DNA of 64,000 nt from Oreohelix idahoensis (GCA_024509875.1 JAMPIV010022915.1:186001-250000); one strand, 5' to 3'; shown: positions 25,233 through 37,584, numbered from the stretch's first letter. Translations and numbers: made by a program. The notes: a model not told the origin generated them from the sequence alone.

Positions 25233-25456
25233 GGATCTTCTTCTTCTCGTTCGCTGTTGTTTAGAAATGTCTACACAAGAAGTCCGGTTTTCTGGATGTA
25301 TGTTGCTGTGGTTGAAAGTTCTTCAAGACTCCCAAACAGCTTTGTGTGGATGTGCGTCTCTGTGGGCCAATGTTCAGTTCGCAATTGACTAAGCATGTGG
25401 CAGTCTTGCAGGATGTGTTCGGCTGTCTGTGCTGCCTGTCCACACGTACATAGGGG
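25233..25456 (-). mobile_element. LINE 3' end inserted in element A
   Basis: Absent from the otherwise collinear element B, where the flanks join directly. The minus strand encodes LCTCGQAAQTAEHILQDCHM, a Cys-X-Cys...His-X4-Cys pattern typical of the end of some LINE reverse transcriptases, then EELSTTATYIQKTGLL before TAG. It ends in GCGAACGAGAAGAAGAAG on the minus strand. A similar tail stands at 39600-39618. A short GGGGAT/GGGGTGAT similarity at the edges may be a target duplication. Confidence 0.85.
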
Positions 25457-26174
25457 TGATAAGACCCTCAAGCCTTGTTTCAGGAAATTGTCAACTTGTC
25501 ATACTACTCCAGGCAAGGGAGATTTTTACATGAAAAACAAGTTGATGTATAGGAAGACTGGAGCTAGATCCAAAGGTCAGGGACAGCTGGTACTTCCTAA
25601 AAGATATAGGGCAGAATTAATAAGGAGCCTACATGTGAAACCAGATGGGGACCATGAGAAAATAGGTACCATCATCCAAAAGGTGGCTCACAATTATTAT
25701 TGGCCCAAGGCAAGATGGGACATTGAGAATTTTGTAGAAAGGTGTAGCATAGCACATGAGGGAACACCCACAAGTGGGAACATTGATCAGGACCTGGACA
25801 CGCCACGGGGCAAAATTAGGCCTGATAATAAAAAGAAAAATAAATTTGATAAAGTGGACCAAAGGGAATGGGAAGCCCCTTTTCACGGACAAGCTTCACT
25901 TAACTGTTTTACAATGGCCACTATGCGGAGAGTGCAAAAAGATGTCTTACCCCAGGATAAGCCGAAAATCCCTCAATCGGACTTAAACAAACTGGAGGAA
26001 GAGGATGTAGAGAGGAAATCTCTCATCAAGAATTTTAAGTGGGGAGAAAGCCCCAAGAGAAAATTGGTAGCGGTCGTTTTATGCATGATAATTCTGGGAA
26101 GAAAAATCATCACTATAGCGCTTCGAGTGGAAGAGACCATACCGGTGCATGGACAAATAGGTCCACAAAATTAA
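25457..26174 (+). pseudogene. Integrase N-terminal region and unidentified tail of element A
   Basis: Open frame collinear with 59091-59818 of element B. It encodes LVLPKRYRAELIRSLHV, a His-X6-His pair (HVKPDGDH) and NYYWPKARWDIENFVERC. The finger should end Cys-X2-Cys, but the second Cys is Ala here and in B (RCSIAHEG). The following 110 or so residues (QDLDTPRGKIRP to SSGRDHTGA in B) resemble no integrase core that I recognise. The D,D-35-E domain has been replaced or lost. Confidence 0.75.
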
Positions 26175-26250
26175 AGGTCCATATGTAACGCTGTTAAGAA
26201 CGTGGACGGACGAAAAGGCAGAGGAAAATATTACATCCTCATACCAATAT

Positions 26251-27126
26251 GTGAATGAGCTGACCACTCGTTTAAAAACTGGCTGGAAACTTGCCAATGA
26301 AAATTTGAAACAAGCCAGGAAGAAACATGCTGCCTATTATAACAGGAAGGCGAAAGACAGAGATTTGGCTGTGGGAGAGAAGGTACTGCTTCTTCTCCCC
26401 GGGAGTCAGAATAAGTTACAAATTGGATGGCAAGGTCCATATACAGTTCTAGAGAAGGTGTCTAGAACAAATTATAAGATAGATAAGAAGGGGAAAGAAA
26501 AAATCTATCATGTGAATCTCCTGAAGAAATATTTGGAAAGAGAACATCAGGAAGAGACACACTTGTTGACCTTGTCTATCGCCATGGAGATGAAAAAGGA
26601 ACCACTTTCATCATTTGAATATCCATTACACCCCTGTGAGACAGCAGCACAGGTGAAAATCAGTACACATTTAACGAAAACTCAGAAAGAGAGAGTGCAA
26701 CAGGTTCTAGATAATCATACGGAGGTGTTAACAGACCGACCTGGGCATACAAACTTATGGGAATATGATATGAAACTGATAGACCCCACACCTGTCTGTA
26801 TGAAACCATATTCGATTCCTTTTGCTAAGGAGAAAGCTTTGAAGGAAGAGATAGACTATTTGTTGAAGGAAGGAATTATTTCACACAGTGAATCTTCGTA
26901 TAGTTCCGGTGTTGTACTCCTAAGGACGCCCTCTGGAGAACATAGACTCTGTATAGATTACCGGAGACTGAATGCTATTACAGAAGGACAGGTGGATCCA
27001 TTGCCGGATACAAATCAGTTGTTTGCCAGGCTAAATAAAGCTAAATATTTCTCAAAAGTGGATCTGAGTAAAGGCTACTATCAGATTCCAGTAAAACCTG
27101 AGATCAGACAAACTTGTTGGATGTAA
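26251..27126 (+). pseudogene. Integrase C-terminus plus start of reverse transcriptase, element A
   Basis: One open frame of 291 codons. Residues 1-100 are the integrase C-terminal region: AAYYNRKAKDRDLAVGEKVL, WQGPYTVLEKV (GPY motif) and YHVNLLKKYLERE. Residues 160-290 are the reverse-transcriptase thumb-proximal and finger start: DRPGHTN, IDYRRLNAI and KVDLSKGYYQIPVKPE with the first catalytic Asp. It stops before the YxDD site. Compared with B, about 105 bp are deleted just after PVKPE. Integrase preceding reverse transcriptase is visible within this single frame. Confidence 0.85.
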
Positions 27127-27571
27127 ACAATTCGGAGGAACGTAATGAATCCCTGAGTTGCCTCTTTGATTGAGGATATTCCGAATGTTTCATACAGGAT
27201 AATAAGAAGATTATGGGATCCACTACGAAAACTCTGCTATCACCAGGTATATGTTATCTCCTCATAACGTACATTTTGGGGAAAATCTAATGTTCTCTGG
27301 ACATGTCATTGCGCAGACTCAGAGAAGAGAAATGGTGAATACGGGTTGTGAAGCAGCATTAAGACAAGCAGTCACACTTGCAGCTGTTCAGTAACATAAC
27401 CGAAAAATATTATTGGTTGTAGAGGTCTGAGGCAGATTTCATGAGTAGTGCTTACTCTGAATGGACCCAACTACATAAAACCATGATAGCACAACAGCAG
27501 AGTAAAGTCAAGTTGACTTACATTTATCTATGTGTATATAGAATAAAGGACTAACATAAGATGTCTGTTTT

Positions 27572-27582
27572 AAGAGGGGAGA
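27572..27582 (+). promoter_or_regulatory. Polypurine tract of element A
   Basis: AAGAGGGGAGA directly abuts the TGTCGTG start of the 3' LTR. Confidence 0.85.
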
Positions 27583-29664
27583 TGTCGTGAAATATTCTAA
27601 TCCACATATATAAATTAAAACGTAAATGTAAAGCCTAACAAATAAATTTAATAAAAGGAAAGAAGAATGGTAAAGAACAGTGCTGTCACAATGACTGTAC
27701 TCGAAATCCCCCTTGTTTTCTCCTGCGTCTGCAAATTGTAACGTTTCGCGTTGATAGTAAAGGCCTTCGGCAACATACACGCGTTTCCCCAACACAATAA
27801 AATGTGTACTCCAATTCTAAGAAAAACCTTGAGATACGCAAGATGACCTAGATTTAAAATTCCATTCATGTCTTTTTATACACTACGTTACCTAAAACGA
27901 AAGACAGATGGACTAAAGCTAGAAAGAAGGGAGGGCTGAAAGCGGGGACGCAGGAAATACTACCACAGTCGCGCGATACACAATTGCTGCCATCACGCGT
28001 GTAAGGCCACATGCACTAGTTTTTTTTTTCAAATCGACAGTGAAAAAAAAACACTACTACTACAGGAATCAGGTTTAAAAACATGAAAAATGCTTATTAG
28101 GAAATATGAAATTCTACTGATTTACATCTAAGCTCCTGACTTTAGTATGACATAACAGTGGAAAAGGCAGGACAGGTGGCGGTTCTAAACAACGAAAAGG
28201 AATAAAGAACAAATATACGACTGTCTTTGGAAAACACATATTTTGAACGCCGCCATGTAGCTCACTTTAACTTATATATTATTGTACGGCCGGACTTGCT
28301 AACCAAGAATATGTTATGTGTTACGCCTTTAGTCTGTTAATAAAATAGTTATGGCCAAAATACAATAGTGGGGGTGCCTGACAGCATGAAATCATTTCTG
28401 CTCATAAAATTTTTTTATAACGTGTTTGAAAAACATTACGTTACGGAAATAGCCTACCATGTTAACTCCTATTTGATTGGCGGGAATGAGATGTAAGACT
28501 AAACAGGATTAGTTGGACTGCAAATACTAGTGTAGTTGTTAGGGGAAACGTGAGAAGGGTAATATTTTTTGAAAAGTAGGTAAACATGGCATGATTGGTT
28601 AGAGCTACCAATATACTCAATTCAGGGCGTCTGTTCCGAGCCACATCTTGTAATAAACCTACTAAGAAACAGTGCGTTGAGCACCAGTGCATATTTTTTT
28701 ATAAATAAAAGCCTGGGACAGAGGCAGATCGGAAGTTGTGCCCATTCATTGCCAGTCAACGAAACTGTTTATTTTTCCATGAATTGTGGGACTGTGGTCC
28801 TAAAGCTATTGAGCAGTACCTGGTCAGAGCTTTGCTGAATCCAGAGGCGGACAGCATACTCCTTGGTCCATATAGCAAACAGTGAGGTGTCTCCAAAACA
28901 CAGGGGAGCAATCGAGCAGAGGAGTCTTTTCCTGCCGCCATCACGAAAGTTAAGCCTATGTGGCCAGCGGAGCTCAACATTATGTATACCCCCTTAAACT
29001 GACATTGTATTAAAATAAGAGGGGAAATTAATTGTTTTAATGAATGGAACTGAGAACATCTCCAATACTAGTTCCAACAGAAATAAACACTTGAAGTCAT
29101 GAAGACAAATAACAACATAGCTTGAAAAAAAACAACACCAGTATTACCTCATATTACTACTACACAACTGACACACATAGGATAAGATTAATAAAATATG
29201 TCACTACAAGATTCATATTGATAAATTCTGTACATATAACTTGTAATTAAAATTGATTGTGAATTCCTGGTTCACTTTGTATTTGAATCAGGACTCATAT
29301 ATATATTAATGAAAAGTACTTAATACATATTGATATTTGAAAATTTACCAGTGACTCGTTTAAGATAGTCTCATAGAATGTTTCATGTGTGTGAGTGTCA
29401 CAGTGTTGTCAAGTGTGGTGGAATAAATTAAATTGTTTATCTGTCTGTTGTTGTTGTGACTTACACTTCATCATATACATACCCTAGACATATAACGTAG
29501 TCATCACAATATTCCAGAATAATTCTGACTGAGGTATAAATATGTGGCAGCCAGTAAGGTTATCTGTAAAACACTACACCTATTAGATACAGATACCTTC
29601 ACAGCTGATCTCAGTCAGTACACTAAGTCCCCTATAGATATTTATAAAATCCCACTTTACCACA
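27583..29664 (+). repeat. 3' LTR of element A
   Basis: Partner of 21688-23763. It shares the same 390-bp internal deletion and the same altered TATA position, as expected when both LTRs are copied from one template. Confidence 0.92.
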
Positions 29665-29728
29665 ACAAGCACAACTTTCTAAGAGGCAAAGGAAGGTGGA
29701 ACAAGCACAACTTTCTAAGAGGCAAAGA
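29665..29728 (+). repeat. 36-bp minisatellite, right part
   Basis: The array resumes after element A for about 1.7 units and then passes into non-repeat sequence (GAGTTTTATCAGAAGC). It starts with the ACAAG target duplication. Confidence 0.92.
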
Positions 29729-30153
29729 GTTTTATCAGAAGCAAATACCGGAACAAATGGTATGTAGAACATCTCATTCATGAGAAGAGTAGAGAAAGCA
29801 CATATGGCCGTCACCAGTACCATTTTTGTAAAAAAAAAACAACTGTGTGGAGATATAAATAGCCTCAAGCTGACCACTGGTTTATTAGAAAATATTCAAG
29901 TTGAATTCTGAGAGTCTACGAAGAAGAAGTATCCATTACTTTTATGAAGCGTATACAAAATACAAATTTTTTTAGGTACGAATATTTATTTGTACACGAC
30001 ATTAGCTAACATGCGTAACAGTTGTAACTTAAAGAAAGTAAACGACCATGTGGTAACATTTTCAGTAGTGAGATAGTCATAGGCAGCAGAGAGTGTCCTT
30101 GTTTCTTTGACTCAAGTAGAGTGGGTTATCGACAACAAATTTGAGAACCGCTG

Positions 30154-30809
30154 TTTTAGTTTTAAAACTGCTTGATGTGGACTGTTCTATTTGACATTAT
30201 CATCAATTTTTCCGAATTATTTTATCATCTGTGTTAGCAATGACCCGATATTTGTCTGTCGCCAGTGAACGACTCTAGATTGTGTTTATTCCTACCATTT
30301 CCGAGTTGTCAGATAGCACCGAGATGTGTATTCTCCTTTATTCATTTTGACCTAAATTCTACACTCTGACCTTAATCACTGAAGCCCTCTTTGTCTGACC
30401 AGGTGTCATACATTTTTAGTTTCTTTAACAGAAGAAAAAATTCTAGTACTCTTTTTTTTTTCTCATTCTAAATTTTTTAGAGGAAATATGTTTTTAATTT
30501 GTTTATTTGTTATCAGAGTGGTGTTGTTTCCTGTATATTGACATTCCTGCAGGTTCTAGTTTATATATCATAACATCAAGAATAATTGAAGGTCAAGGAC
30601 TTATCCTGCACAAGACGACAAAAAGAAAAGATACTGGACAGTTTGTCATCTTGTCATGTATCCATTCTAAAATAGTAATGGAGACCGGAAGTTGTGGACA
30701 GGCATGATTGCCTACGTCTCCAGGCATGGTACTTGAAGATGAAGAAGTGTTACGTAGATGTGTATGAGCTTGTAGCTGTATGCAGTTTCTGTGAGGTAAA
30801 TGTTAATGG
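30154..30809. other. Unassigned DNA
   Basis: AT-rich sequence without recognised repeats. The 29730-30153 stretch may be LINE or hAT interior, but nothing in it is diagnostic. Confidence 0.4.
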
Positions 30810-31260
30810 TAATGTTAATCAGAATCGACCTCACTGTACTCCGGGCAAACCCATAGGTGCTCAGTCTCCCTCAACAAATGTCGAAGAGTGTGAATGCTAA
30901 TTGTACATGTAGCTCGCTGATTGTACATACGACGAATGCATCCTCTCATACATCCATCTCTGCTAGCCTTACGTTTGATGCCAAATTCCAACAGTCTTAA
31001 CCCTGATGATTCATCTATTGCAGTCTCATTCTCTAACAGGCGATCATAAATTGTTCTCAGTATCTCTCCCTTATCCATATCCAGTGTCCCCAGTATGGGT
31101 GCTCTTGATGCTAGTCTGTCAGCTCTCTCATTACCGCATACCCCTGCATGACCAGGACAGTAGATCCACGCAGCTCCTGCAGATTCGAAGCTTCTATAAA
31201 TGTTTTCCATTCATGCCGTAGCAAACCATTTTGAACTTTTCGAAGCATGACAACCGTTAA
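30810..31260 (-). mobile_element. LINE C-terminus: RNase H end and Cys/His tail
   Basis: The minus-strand frame runs from about 31250 to 30815. It encodes LLRHEWKTFIEAS, WIYCPGHAGVCGNERADRLA (RNase H closing motif with the final Asp), a helical stretch KGEILRTIYDRLLENE and the end ETEHLWVCPEYSEVDSD. It is largely uninterrupted for 130 codons, so it is younger than the other LINE pieces here. It is 5' truncated and lacks polymerase and endonuclease. The family is distinct from the RTE-like copies. Confidence 0.82.
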
Positions 31261-31485
31261 TGAAGCATACCTAAACACTTATATGTGCTCTTGCGTTGTG
31301 ATTTCTGTATGGATTTTTATTTGGTGAGATTGCCAGTTTCATATACAATATCAAATACTAAAGACTAATATCTTATGAGAGCAGTGGTTGTTACCGTTCT
31401 GTATCTTATTGGAGACCCCTGGGCACTATGTGAGCAGAATGTGCACTAGAGTGATCACCAGACATTAGTAAAGAGTAGATTATAT

Positions 31486-32325
31486 TATATGGCTCATTTA
31501 GATCACGTAGTTCATTTAGATCACACGGCTCAGTTAGATCACATGGTTCATTTAGATCACATAGTGTATCTAAATCGAGTGGTTTTTTTAAGATCATATG
31601 ATACCTCATTGTACATTTTTGATCACATAGTTCCTTTAGATCACAGTGCTCACTTTGATCATACGGCTGTTTTATATCACATGGACCATTTAGATACCAT
31701 GGTTTATTTAAATCGCACGATTCATGTACATCACATGATTCATTTAGAACACAAGATTTATTTAGATAACATGGTTTATTTAGATCACGTGATTTATTTA
31801 GATCATATGATTTATTTAGATCACATGATTTATTTAGATCACATGATTCATTTGTATCACATGGTTTATTTAGATCACATAGTTCATTTAGATTTCATGG
31901 TTCCTTTAGATCACATTGATTATTTGGCTGTTTTACATCACATGGTTCATTTTGATCACATGGTTCATTTAGATCACATGGTTCGCTTAGATCAGGTAAT
32001 GTATTTAAATCGCGTGGTTTTTTTTAAGATCACATGATTCTTATCGATCACATGGTTCATTCAGATCACATGATTCATGTATATTACATGGCTTATTTTG
32101 ATAATATGGTTCATTTAGATCACGTGATTCATTTAGATCGCATGGTTTATTTAGATCACATTGTTTATTTAGATCACTTGGTTCAGTCGCATCACATGGT
32201 TCGTTTAGATCAAACAGTACAATTAGATCACACGGATCATTTAGATAGCATGGTTCAATTATACACCATGGCTGTTCATTTAGATCACATGGTTAAATTA
32301 GATCATATGGTTATTGAGATCATAT
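31486..32325 (+). repeat. 18-bp minisatellite, about 46 copies
   Basis: Degenerate units of TTTAGATCACATGGTTCA. Most carry GATC and CATG sites in phase. Because 18 is divisible by 3, open frames of 182 and 97 codons (31489-32037 and 32034-32327) read as HLDHMV repeats. A T-run near 32025 breaks the frame. There is no start context, domain or codon signal beyond the repeat. Confidence 0.93.
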
Positions 32326-32329
32326 AGTG

Positions 32330-33524
32330 CATATCGACCACACCAGTTTCTTTGATAATGTTGTCGATATACATAACTGTGACATGTTATGTAAATAGAC
32401 TACATGAATTCGTCCGTCTTTGCTTCCCACCTTTGTTTCCTTATTAGTATTCACGTTTTGTTAACGCAGAACGCAGGCACTTCGATATTTGTCTAACTCA
32501 TAGTTTAGCCACGCCCATTTTTCTTGTTTCATGCGCTGAGGAGCGACTATCTAGATTTGTAACTGTCATTCCTTTCAAGGGGACGAACCAAGTGCGTTTA
32601 CCTGAAGCCCGCATGCAAGCAGAGCCGTCAGCATTACAAAAACTGACAGAATGCACGGGCCCAAAACACGTGGAAAGTAAACCGCTTTGAAGTTCCCTAC
32701 AAACTCGAGCGAACCCTGTGATATTGTAAAATACAGGGAGACAATTGCCGAGATCAGAAGCCTTTGTTGTCGATGCAACGGCGAACAGAGTGAACGGAGA
32801 AAACTCTCTATCTCGGAAGAAAACCCCGTTCATTTCCCCTGATCACCCAATGCGTGACTTTCGTCATCTCTGAGCGAAAACAACGCTTTTCGTGTATAAA
32901 TACTCCATCCCTTAAAATCAGTTATCTATCCGCTTCAGAAAATTTTTGTAATATCTAGCTCGACATCATAACGCCTCTGTACAAAGTGGATTACTTAGAT
33001 TTCGTGGAGATAGTTTCATTTTTCTGTTTTGCGGTAATTATATTTCACTGGGATTTTCTGTGTTAATTGACTAGCGTATTAAATAACATATAGCTAATTT
33101 TTCTAGCTGTAACGTAAATTTAATTACTCGCTATCACCCAGAAAGAGATGTTTTAATTGACTAGTAAATGCACTAGGTGACTGGCTACTGACGGAACATG
33201 TATTTATTTCTAATTCATCATGTGTAATTTTATAAATGACTAACGCTTTTTTCACGTGTTAAAAACGATAAGATGAGCTAGACACTTGTGGTTTCTACTC
33301 TAATTTAATAACAGAGTGGATAAGAGATCTTACCTTTACGCGTGTTAGGATAGAATACTGATATTATGGTTAAACGTTTTATATTTCTTCCTAAATCTAG
33401 TACTGATCACAAACCAGCCTACCGGTGGCCTAAATCTGAGCTAAGTCTAAGTCAAACAGTACCAAAAACATTCTTATGTAATATCGGGTCTTGGAGGTTG
33501 ACCGGTTCGGTCCTCTTGTTTCAT

Positions 33525-33526
<2 letters not shown>
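32330..33526. other. Unassigned DNA with one promoter-like spot
   Basis: No domain is recognised. The minus-strand frame of 111 codons at 32498-32833 shows nothing familiar. Confidence 0.4.
32895..32924 (+). promoter_or_regulatory. Promoter-like TATA and initiator pair
   Basis: TATAAATA at 32895-32902 and TCAGTT at 32918-32923. The A at 32920 is 25 bases after the first T, slightly short of the usual 28-31. No gene is recognised downstream. Confidence 0.2.

Positions 33527-33566
<40 letters not shown>
33527..33566. repeat. (AG)20 microsatellite
   Basis: A perfect AG run. It makes an Arg-Glu repeat in a plus-strand frame at 33366-33782 that also reads into the solo LTR, so that frame is not credible. 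Confidence 0.97.
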
Positions 33567-33569
<3 letters not shown>

Positions 33570-33774
33570 GAACATATGAACAATAAGAATAACGATAACT
33601 GGACCTATAGCTACCCAGATTTTTTTTCATTTTCACTATATTCAGCCCGCTGTGGCGAAATATCAAAACATAACATTATCCCGATTACTGACCACTGTGT
33701 TGTGGCGAGGATTTATCCAGAAAGATTTACCCACCAGACATTCTCTTTAACTATTGGAAGTACTAACTGCTGTA

Positions 33775-36198
33775 TGTCGTGAGAAATTCTAATCCACATA
33801 TATAAATTAAAACGTAAATGTAAAGCCTAACGAATTACTTCAATAACAGGAAAGAGAAAAGGTAAAAAAAGAACAGTGCTGTCACAAGGACTGTACTCGA
33901 AATCCCCCTTGTTTTCTACTTCGTCTGCAAATTGTAACGTTTCACGTTGATAGTAAAGGCCTTCTGCAGCATACACGCGTTTCCCCAACACAATAAAATG
34001 TGTACTCCAATTCTAAGAAAAACCTGGAGATACGCAAGTTGACCTAGATTTAAAATTCCATTCATGTCCTTTTATACACTACGTAGCCAAAAAAAAAAAC
34101 GAAAGACAGATGGACTAAAGATAGAAAGAAGGGAGGGCTGAAAGCAGGGACACATGCAACACTAAACACGCGTCGCGCGATACACAATTGCTGCCATCAC
34201 GCGTGTAAGGCCACATGCACTAGTTTTTTTCAAATCGACAGTGATAAAAACACTACCCATACCAGAGTTAGGTTTTTAAAAACTTACAAAATTCTTATTA
34301 GGAAATATGACATTATACTGGTTTACGTTTGAAAACATGACAGTACCCAGACACCCTAAAGTTTGGAAGTGAGGAGGTAGTAACAGCACGACTATCCTAG
34401 AAGAAAATGCATATTGGCTCCATTAAATATATATATTTGGGTTCCTTAGGACTTGCTGACAAATAATATGTTAAACGTTTCGCAAATAGTCTAGGAATTA
34501 ACAAATTATAGCCAAAAGAAAATAGTGAGGGTGTCAGACAACACCAAATTCAGAATCGCTCAGTGGCAGAATTTCACCCCACCATTGTACGGGAAATAGG
34601 CTGACATGTTACCTCCTATTGGATTGGCGGAAAATAAATGTAAGGCTAAACACGATTAGTCGGACTATAAATACTACTTCTTTGTTGTTAGGGGAAACGT
34701 GAGAAGGGTAATATTTTTTAAAAAGTAGGTAAACATGGCATGATTGGTTAGAGCTGCCAATATACTCAATTCAGGGCGTCTGTTCCGGGCCACATCTTGT
34801 AATAAACCTACTAAGAAACAGTGCGTTGAGCACCAGTGCATATTGTTATAAATAAAAGCCTGGGACATCGGCAGATCGAAGTTGTGCTATATTCATTGCC
34901 ATTCAACGTCACTGTGTAATATTTCCATGAATTGTTATAAGCTTGAAAGGTTTGATATCTTTTTAATGAAAATTGAATGTAAATTGATAAATTATGTCTC
35001 TATATATGTGTGGTTCAGTAGCGAACTTGAGGTAAAGCCTATATAATGCTCCAGCCTGAACAGAAGGTGTCGGAGGAAAGTGAAACTAAATGGAATTGCC
35101 AAACAGTACACTGACACCTATATTATTGACTAGAAAGAAATAATGCTGGAATTGCAGAGGCGTGGTAACCATTAGGGAGGAAAATACTGGTGTGAAAATT
35201 GTTTCAGATGAAGATAGCAGTTGGCCTACCGCTCTGAACTCAGTGTTTGTTCTGTATTGTGCTCAGTGTAGAAATAGAGTATAAATTAGTTCTGAAGTAG
35301 GAGGTACAACCTTCTTGTTTCAGGGACTGTGGTCCTAAAGCTATTGAGCAGTACCTGGTCAGAGCTTTGCTGAATCCAGAGGCGGACAGCATACTCCTTG
35401 GTCCATATAGCAAACAGTGAGGTGTCTCCAGAACACAGGGGAGCAATCGAGCAGAGGAGTCTTTTCCTGCCGCCATCACGAAAGTTAAGCCTATGTGGCC
35501 AGCGGAGCTCAACATTATGTATACCCCCTTAAACTGACATTGTATTAAAATAAGAGGGGAAATTAATTGTTTTAATGAACGGAACTGAGAACATCTCCAA
35601 TACTAGTTCCAACAGAAATAAACACTTGAAGTCATGATGACAAATACCAACATAGCTTGAAAAAAAACAACACCAGTATTACCTCATATTACTACTACAC
35701 AACTGACACACATATGATAAAATTAATAAAATATGTCACTACAAGATTCATATTGATAAATTCTATATATATATAACTTATAATTGAAATTGATTGTGAT
35801 TCCTGGTTCACTTTGTATTTGAATCAGGACACATATATATTAATGAAAAGTAATTAATACATATTGATATTTGAAAATTTACCAGTGACTCGTTTAAGAT
35901 AGTCTCATAGAATGTTCCATGTATGTGAGTGTCACAGTGTTGTCAAGTGTGGTGGAATAAATTAAATTGTTTATCTGTCTGTTGTTGTTGTGACTTACAC
36001 TTCATCATATACATACCCTAGACATTCAACGTAGTCATCACAATATTCCAGAATAGGTCTGACTGAGAGATATATATATGTGGTAGCAAGTAAGGTTATC
36101 TGTAATACTCCACATTATTAGATACAGATACCTTCACAGCTGATCTCAGTCAGTACACTAGTCCCCTATAAATATTTATATCATCCCACTTTACCACA
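33775..36198 (+). repeat. Solo LTR of the A/B family
   Basis: A 2424-bp LTR from TGTCGTGAGAAATTC to CACTTTACCACA without an internal region. CTGTA lies on both sides (33770-33774 and 36199-36203), a perfect 5-bp target duplication. It is therefore a full insertion reduced by recombination between its LTRs. It keeps the roughly 390-bp segment (about 34930-35320) missing from A and the TATA-like ACTATAAATACT near 34665. Confidence 0.95.
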
Positions 36199-36203
36199 CT
36201 GTA

Positions 36204-37119
36204 CACTGTGAACACTAAATCTTGGTAAATATTTTGCTACCTGAACTAATTGATGTGACATTAACATATCCAATTATCACCACCAAAGTAAGCATTCCCC
36301 AATTAGGAGGATTAATTATTCTTGGAGGAACTGGGGCTTATTTCGGCGAAACACAACACTGGAGTTTTTATATGATAATAAACGTTAACAAAACTTAATT
36401 ACTGGTGTTGGTCAGCCCATTATCCATACTCCATTTACTATAGTTTCACGTTTGTGCGTCTGTTTGTCGTCACTTATCGGTGTGTGTGTGTGTGTGTGTA
36501 TGTGAGTGGTTAATAGTATATATGGTAATATGTACTGAAAATAGAATTGTCTGATAACAAATTACAGTCGTAAAGATAGGCTGGACTAGAGTATCTTCTC
36601 AATCCAGGGACAGATTCTACCTTTAAACTATTCACTCGTGAAATCTATTTCTTTACCTTATCTCTCACTGAGTTACCACTTTTTCAGTTCTATTCAGACG
36701 GGACCAGAATCTATCTTAAATACCTATCCAAATTTACGACAATAACCCTGTACTGTATGAACGATACTGACTCTGTCATTTCGATATGTTTCATACATCG
36801 GCGATACTGTTCACGTTATGTGATGTTGACCGTATTGGTCTATCTTTGCCTGTGTATATAGTGTCATTATGGATTACTCTGTCCATATTAGATGTTGTTG
36901 TCGTTACAGATATTGTCCAAAGTAGGTGATGGTGTCCATATATATGGCACTGTTCATGTCGACGCTGTTGTCTGTATAAATAACGATGTCTCTACATATA
37001 CTGATAAATTACTAAGTGAGCAAGTGCACGTAGATTATATTTTTTTTTACTTACAATATAGTTTGCCCACAAATGTGACGTTATGCTCATACGATCAAGT
37101 AACTCGCCGAGACATGGCG
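36204..37119. other. Unassigned DNA with a short (TG)n
   Basis: A (TG)10 run at 36480-36499. From 36770 to 37020 it holds loosely repeated GTTGTC/GTTGAC-type text. No gene is recognised. Confidence 0.4.
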
Positions 37120-37560
37120 TGCAAATAACTATTTTGTGCTCTCTCAGCTGCATGTCCTGGTAATAATATTAATTTTTCTATGGTCATTTCATTCTTGTCC
37201 ATTTCAATACAATTTATTGAATATTTGTAGTCAAATGTATCATGACTTCCGGTCAGTGGTCAACGCACCACGAAAGAATTGATATGCCTGCGTGTTGTTT
37301 TAACGGGTGTTGAATTTAGTTTTCGCGATTGCAATGTGTGCCGTTTCCGTATTTTCCCCATAACGCATCATAAATAGAGTTCAAGGCTTGCGTCCTATTT
37401 AAATGAGTCCTCAATATAGTTTTCACGGTGCAATGCGCGCGTTTCTGTATATTCCTAAAAATGTAGGATGAAAACAGTGCGCCGCATACGTCCTCTTTTA
37501 GTAAGTGTTCGTTTATATTCTCACTGTGCAATGCATGCATTTCCCAAATTGCTCCGAAAA
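37120..37560 (+). repeat. Dispersed repeat family R1, copy 1
   Basis: Collinear with 41680-42020. Shared blocks in order: TTGTGCTCT, GCATGT, TTTCATTC, TCCATT, ATTTGTAGTCAAA, ATCATGACTT, CGCACCA, GCCTGCGT, GCAATGTG and TTTCCGTATTTTCC. Within copy 1 the last block is reiterated about three times with degeneration (37310-37560). No coding frame. Confidence 0.6.
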
Positions 37561-37584
37561 ACTGATGGGATTTTGTTTATTGTC

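Larger units (their letters stand above)
21688..29664 (+). mobile_element. LTR element A: internally deleted Gmr1-like Ty3/Gypsy element
   Basis: LTRs 21688-23763 and 27583-29664 both run TGTCGTGAAATATTC to CCACTTTACCACA. ACAAG stands on each side (21683-21687 and 29665-29669), a perfect 5-bp target duplication. The interior keeps a degenerate tRNA-Pro primer site, gag with stops, a broken integrase finger, the integrase C-terminal GPY module, then the start of reverse transcriptase, and a polypurine tract. Protease, integrase core, most of reverse transcriptase and RNase H are missing. A LINE piece sits at 25233-25456. About twenty LTR differences by eye make it the oldest of the four full elements. 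Confidence 0.93.
19594..30153. mobile_element. Possible old hAT-type element hosting later insertions
   Basis: CAGTGGTTCTCAAA at 19594-19607 is mirrored by TTTGAGAACCGCTG at 30140-30153, a 14-bp terminal inverted repeat with one mismatch. The 5'-CAGTGGTTCTCAA end is characteristic of hAT transposons. Subtracting element A leaves about 2.6 kb. The 8-bp flanks (TTTAAGCA and TTTTAGTT) match at only 5 of 8 positions, and no transposase is readable, so pairing of these two ends is tentative. Confidence 0.35.

Noticed and set aside
31489..32327. His/Asp-rich repeat protein genes
   Set aside because: Degenerate 18-bp minisatellite; frame broken by a T-run and no supporting gene structure.
32895..32924. 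Functional promoter
   Set aside because: Spacing is slightly short and no gene follows; listed only as a weak candidate.
33366..33782. 138-codon ORF with an Arg-Glu repeat
   Set aside because: Reads through an (AG)n run and into the solo LTR.
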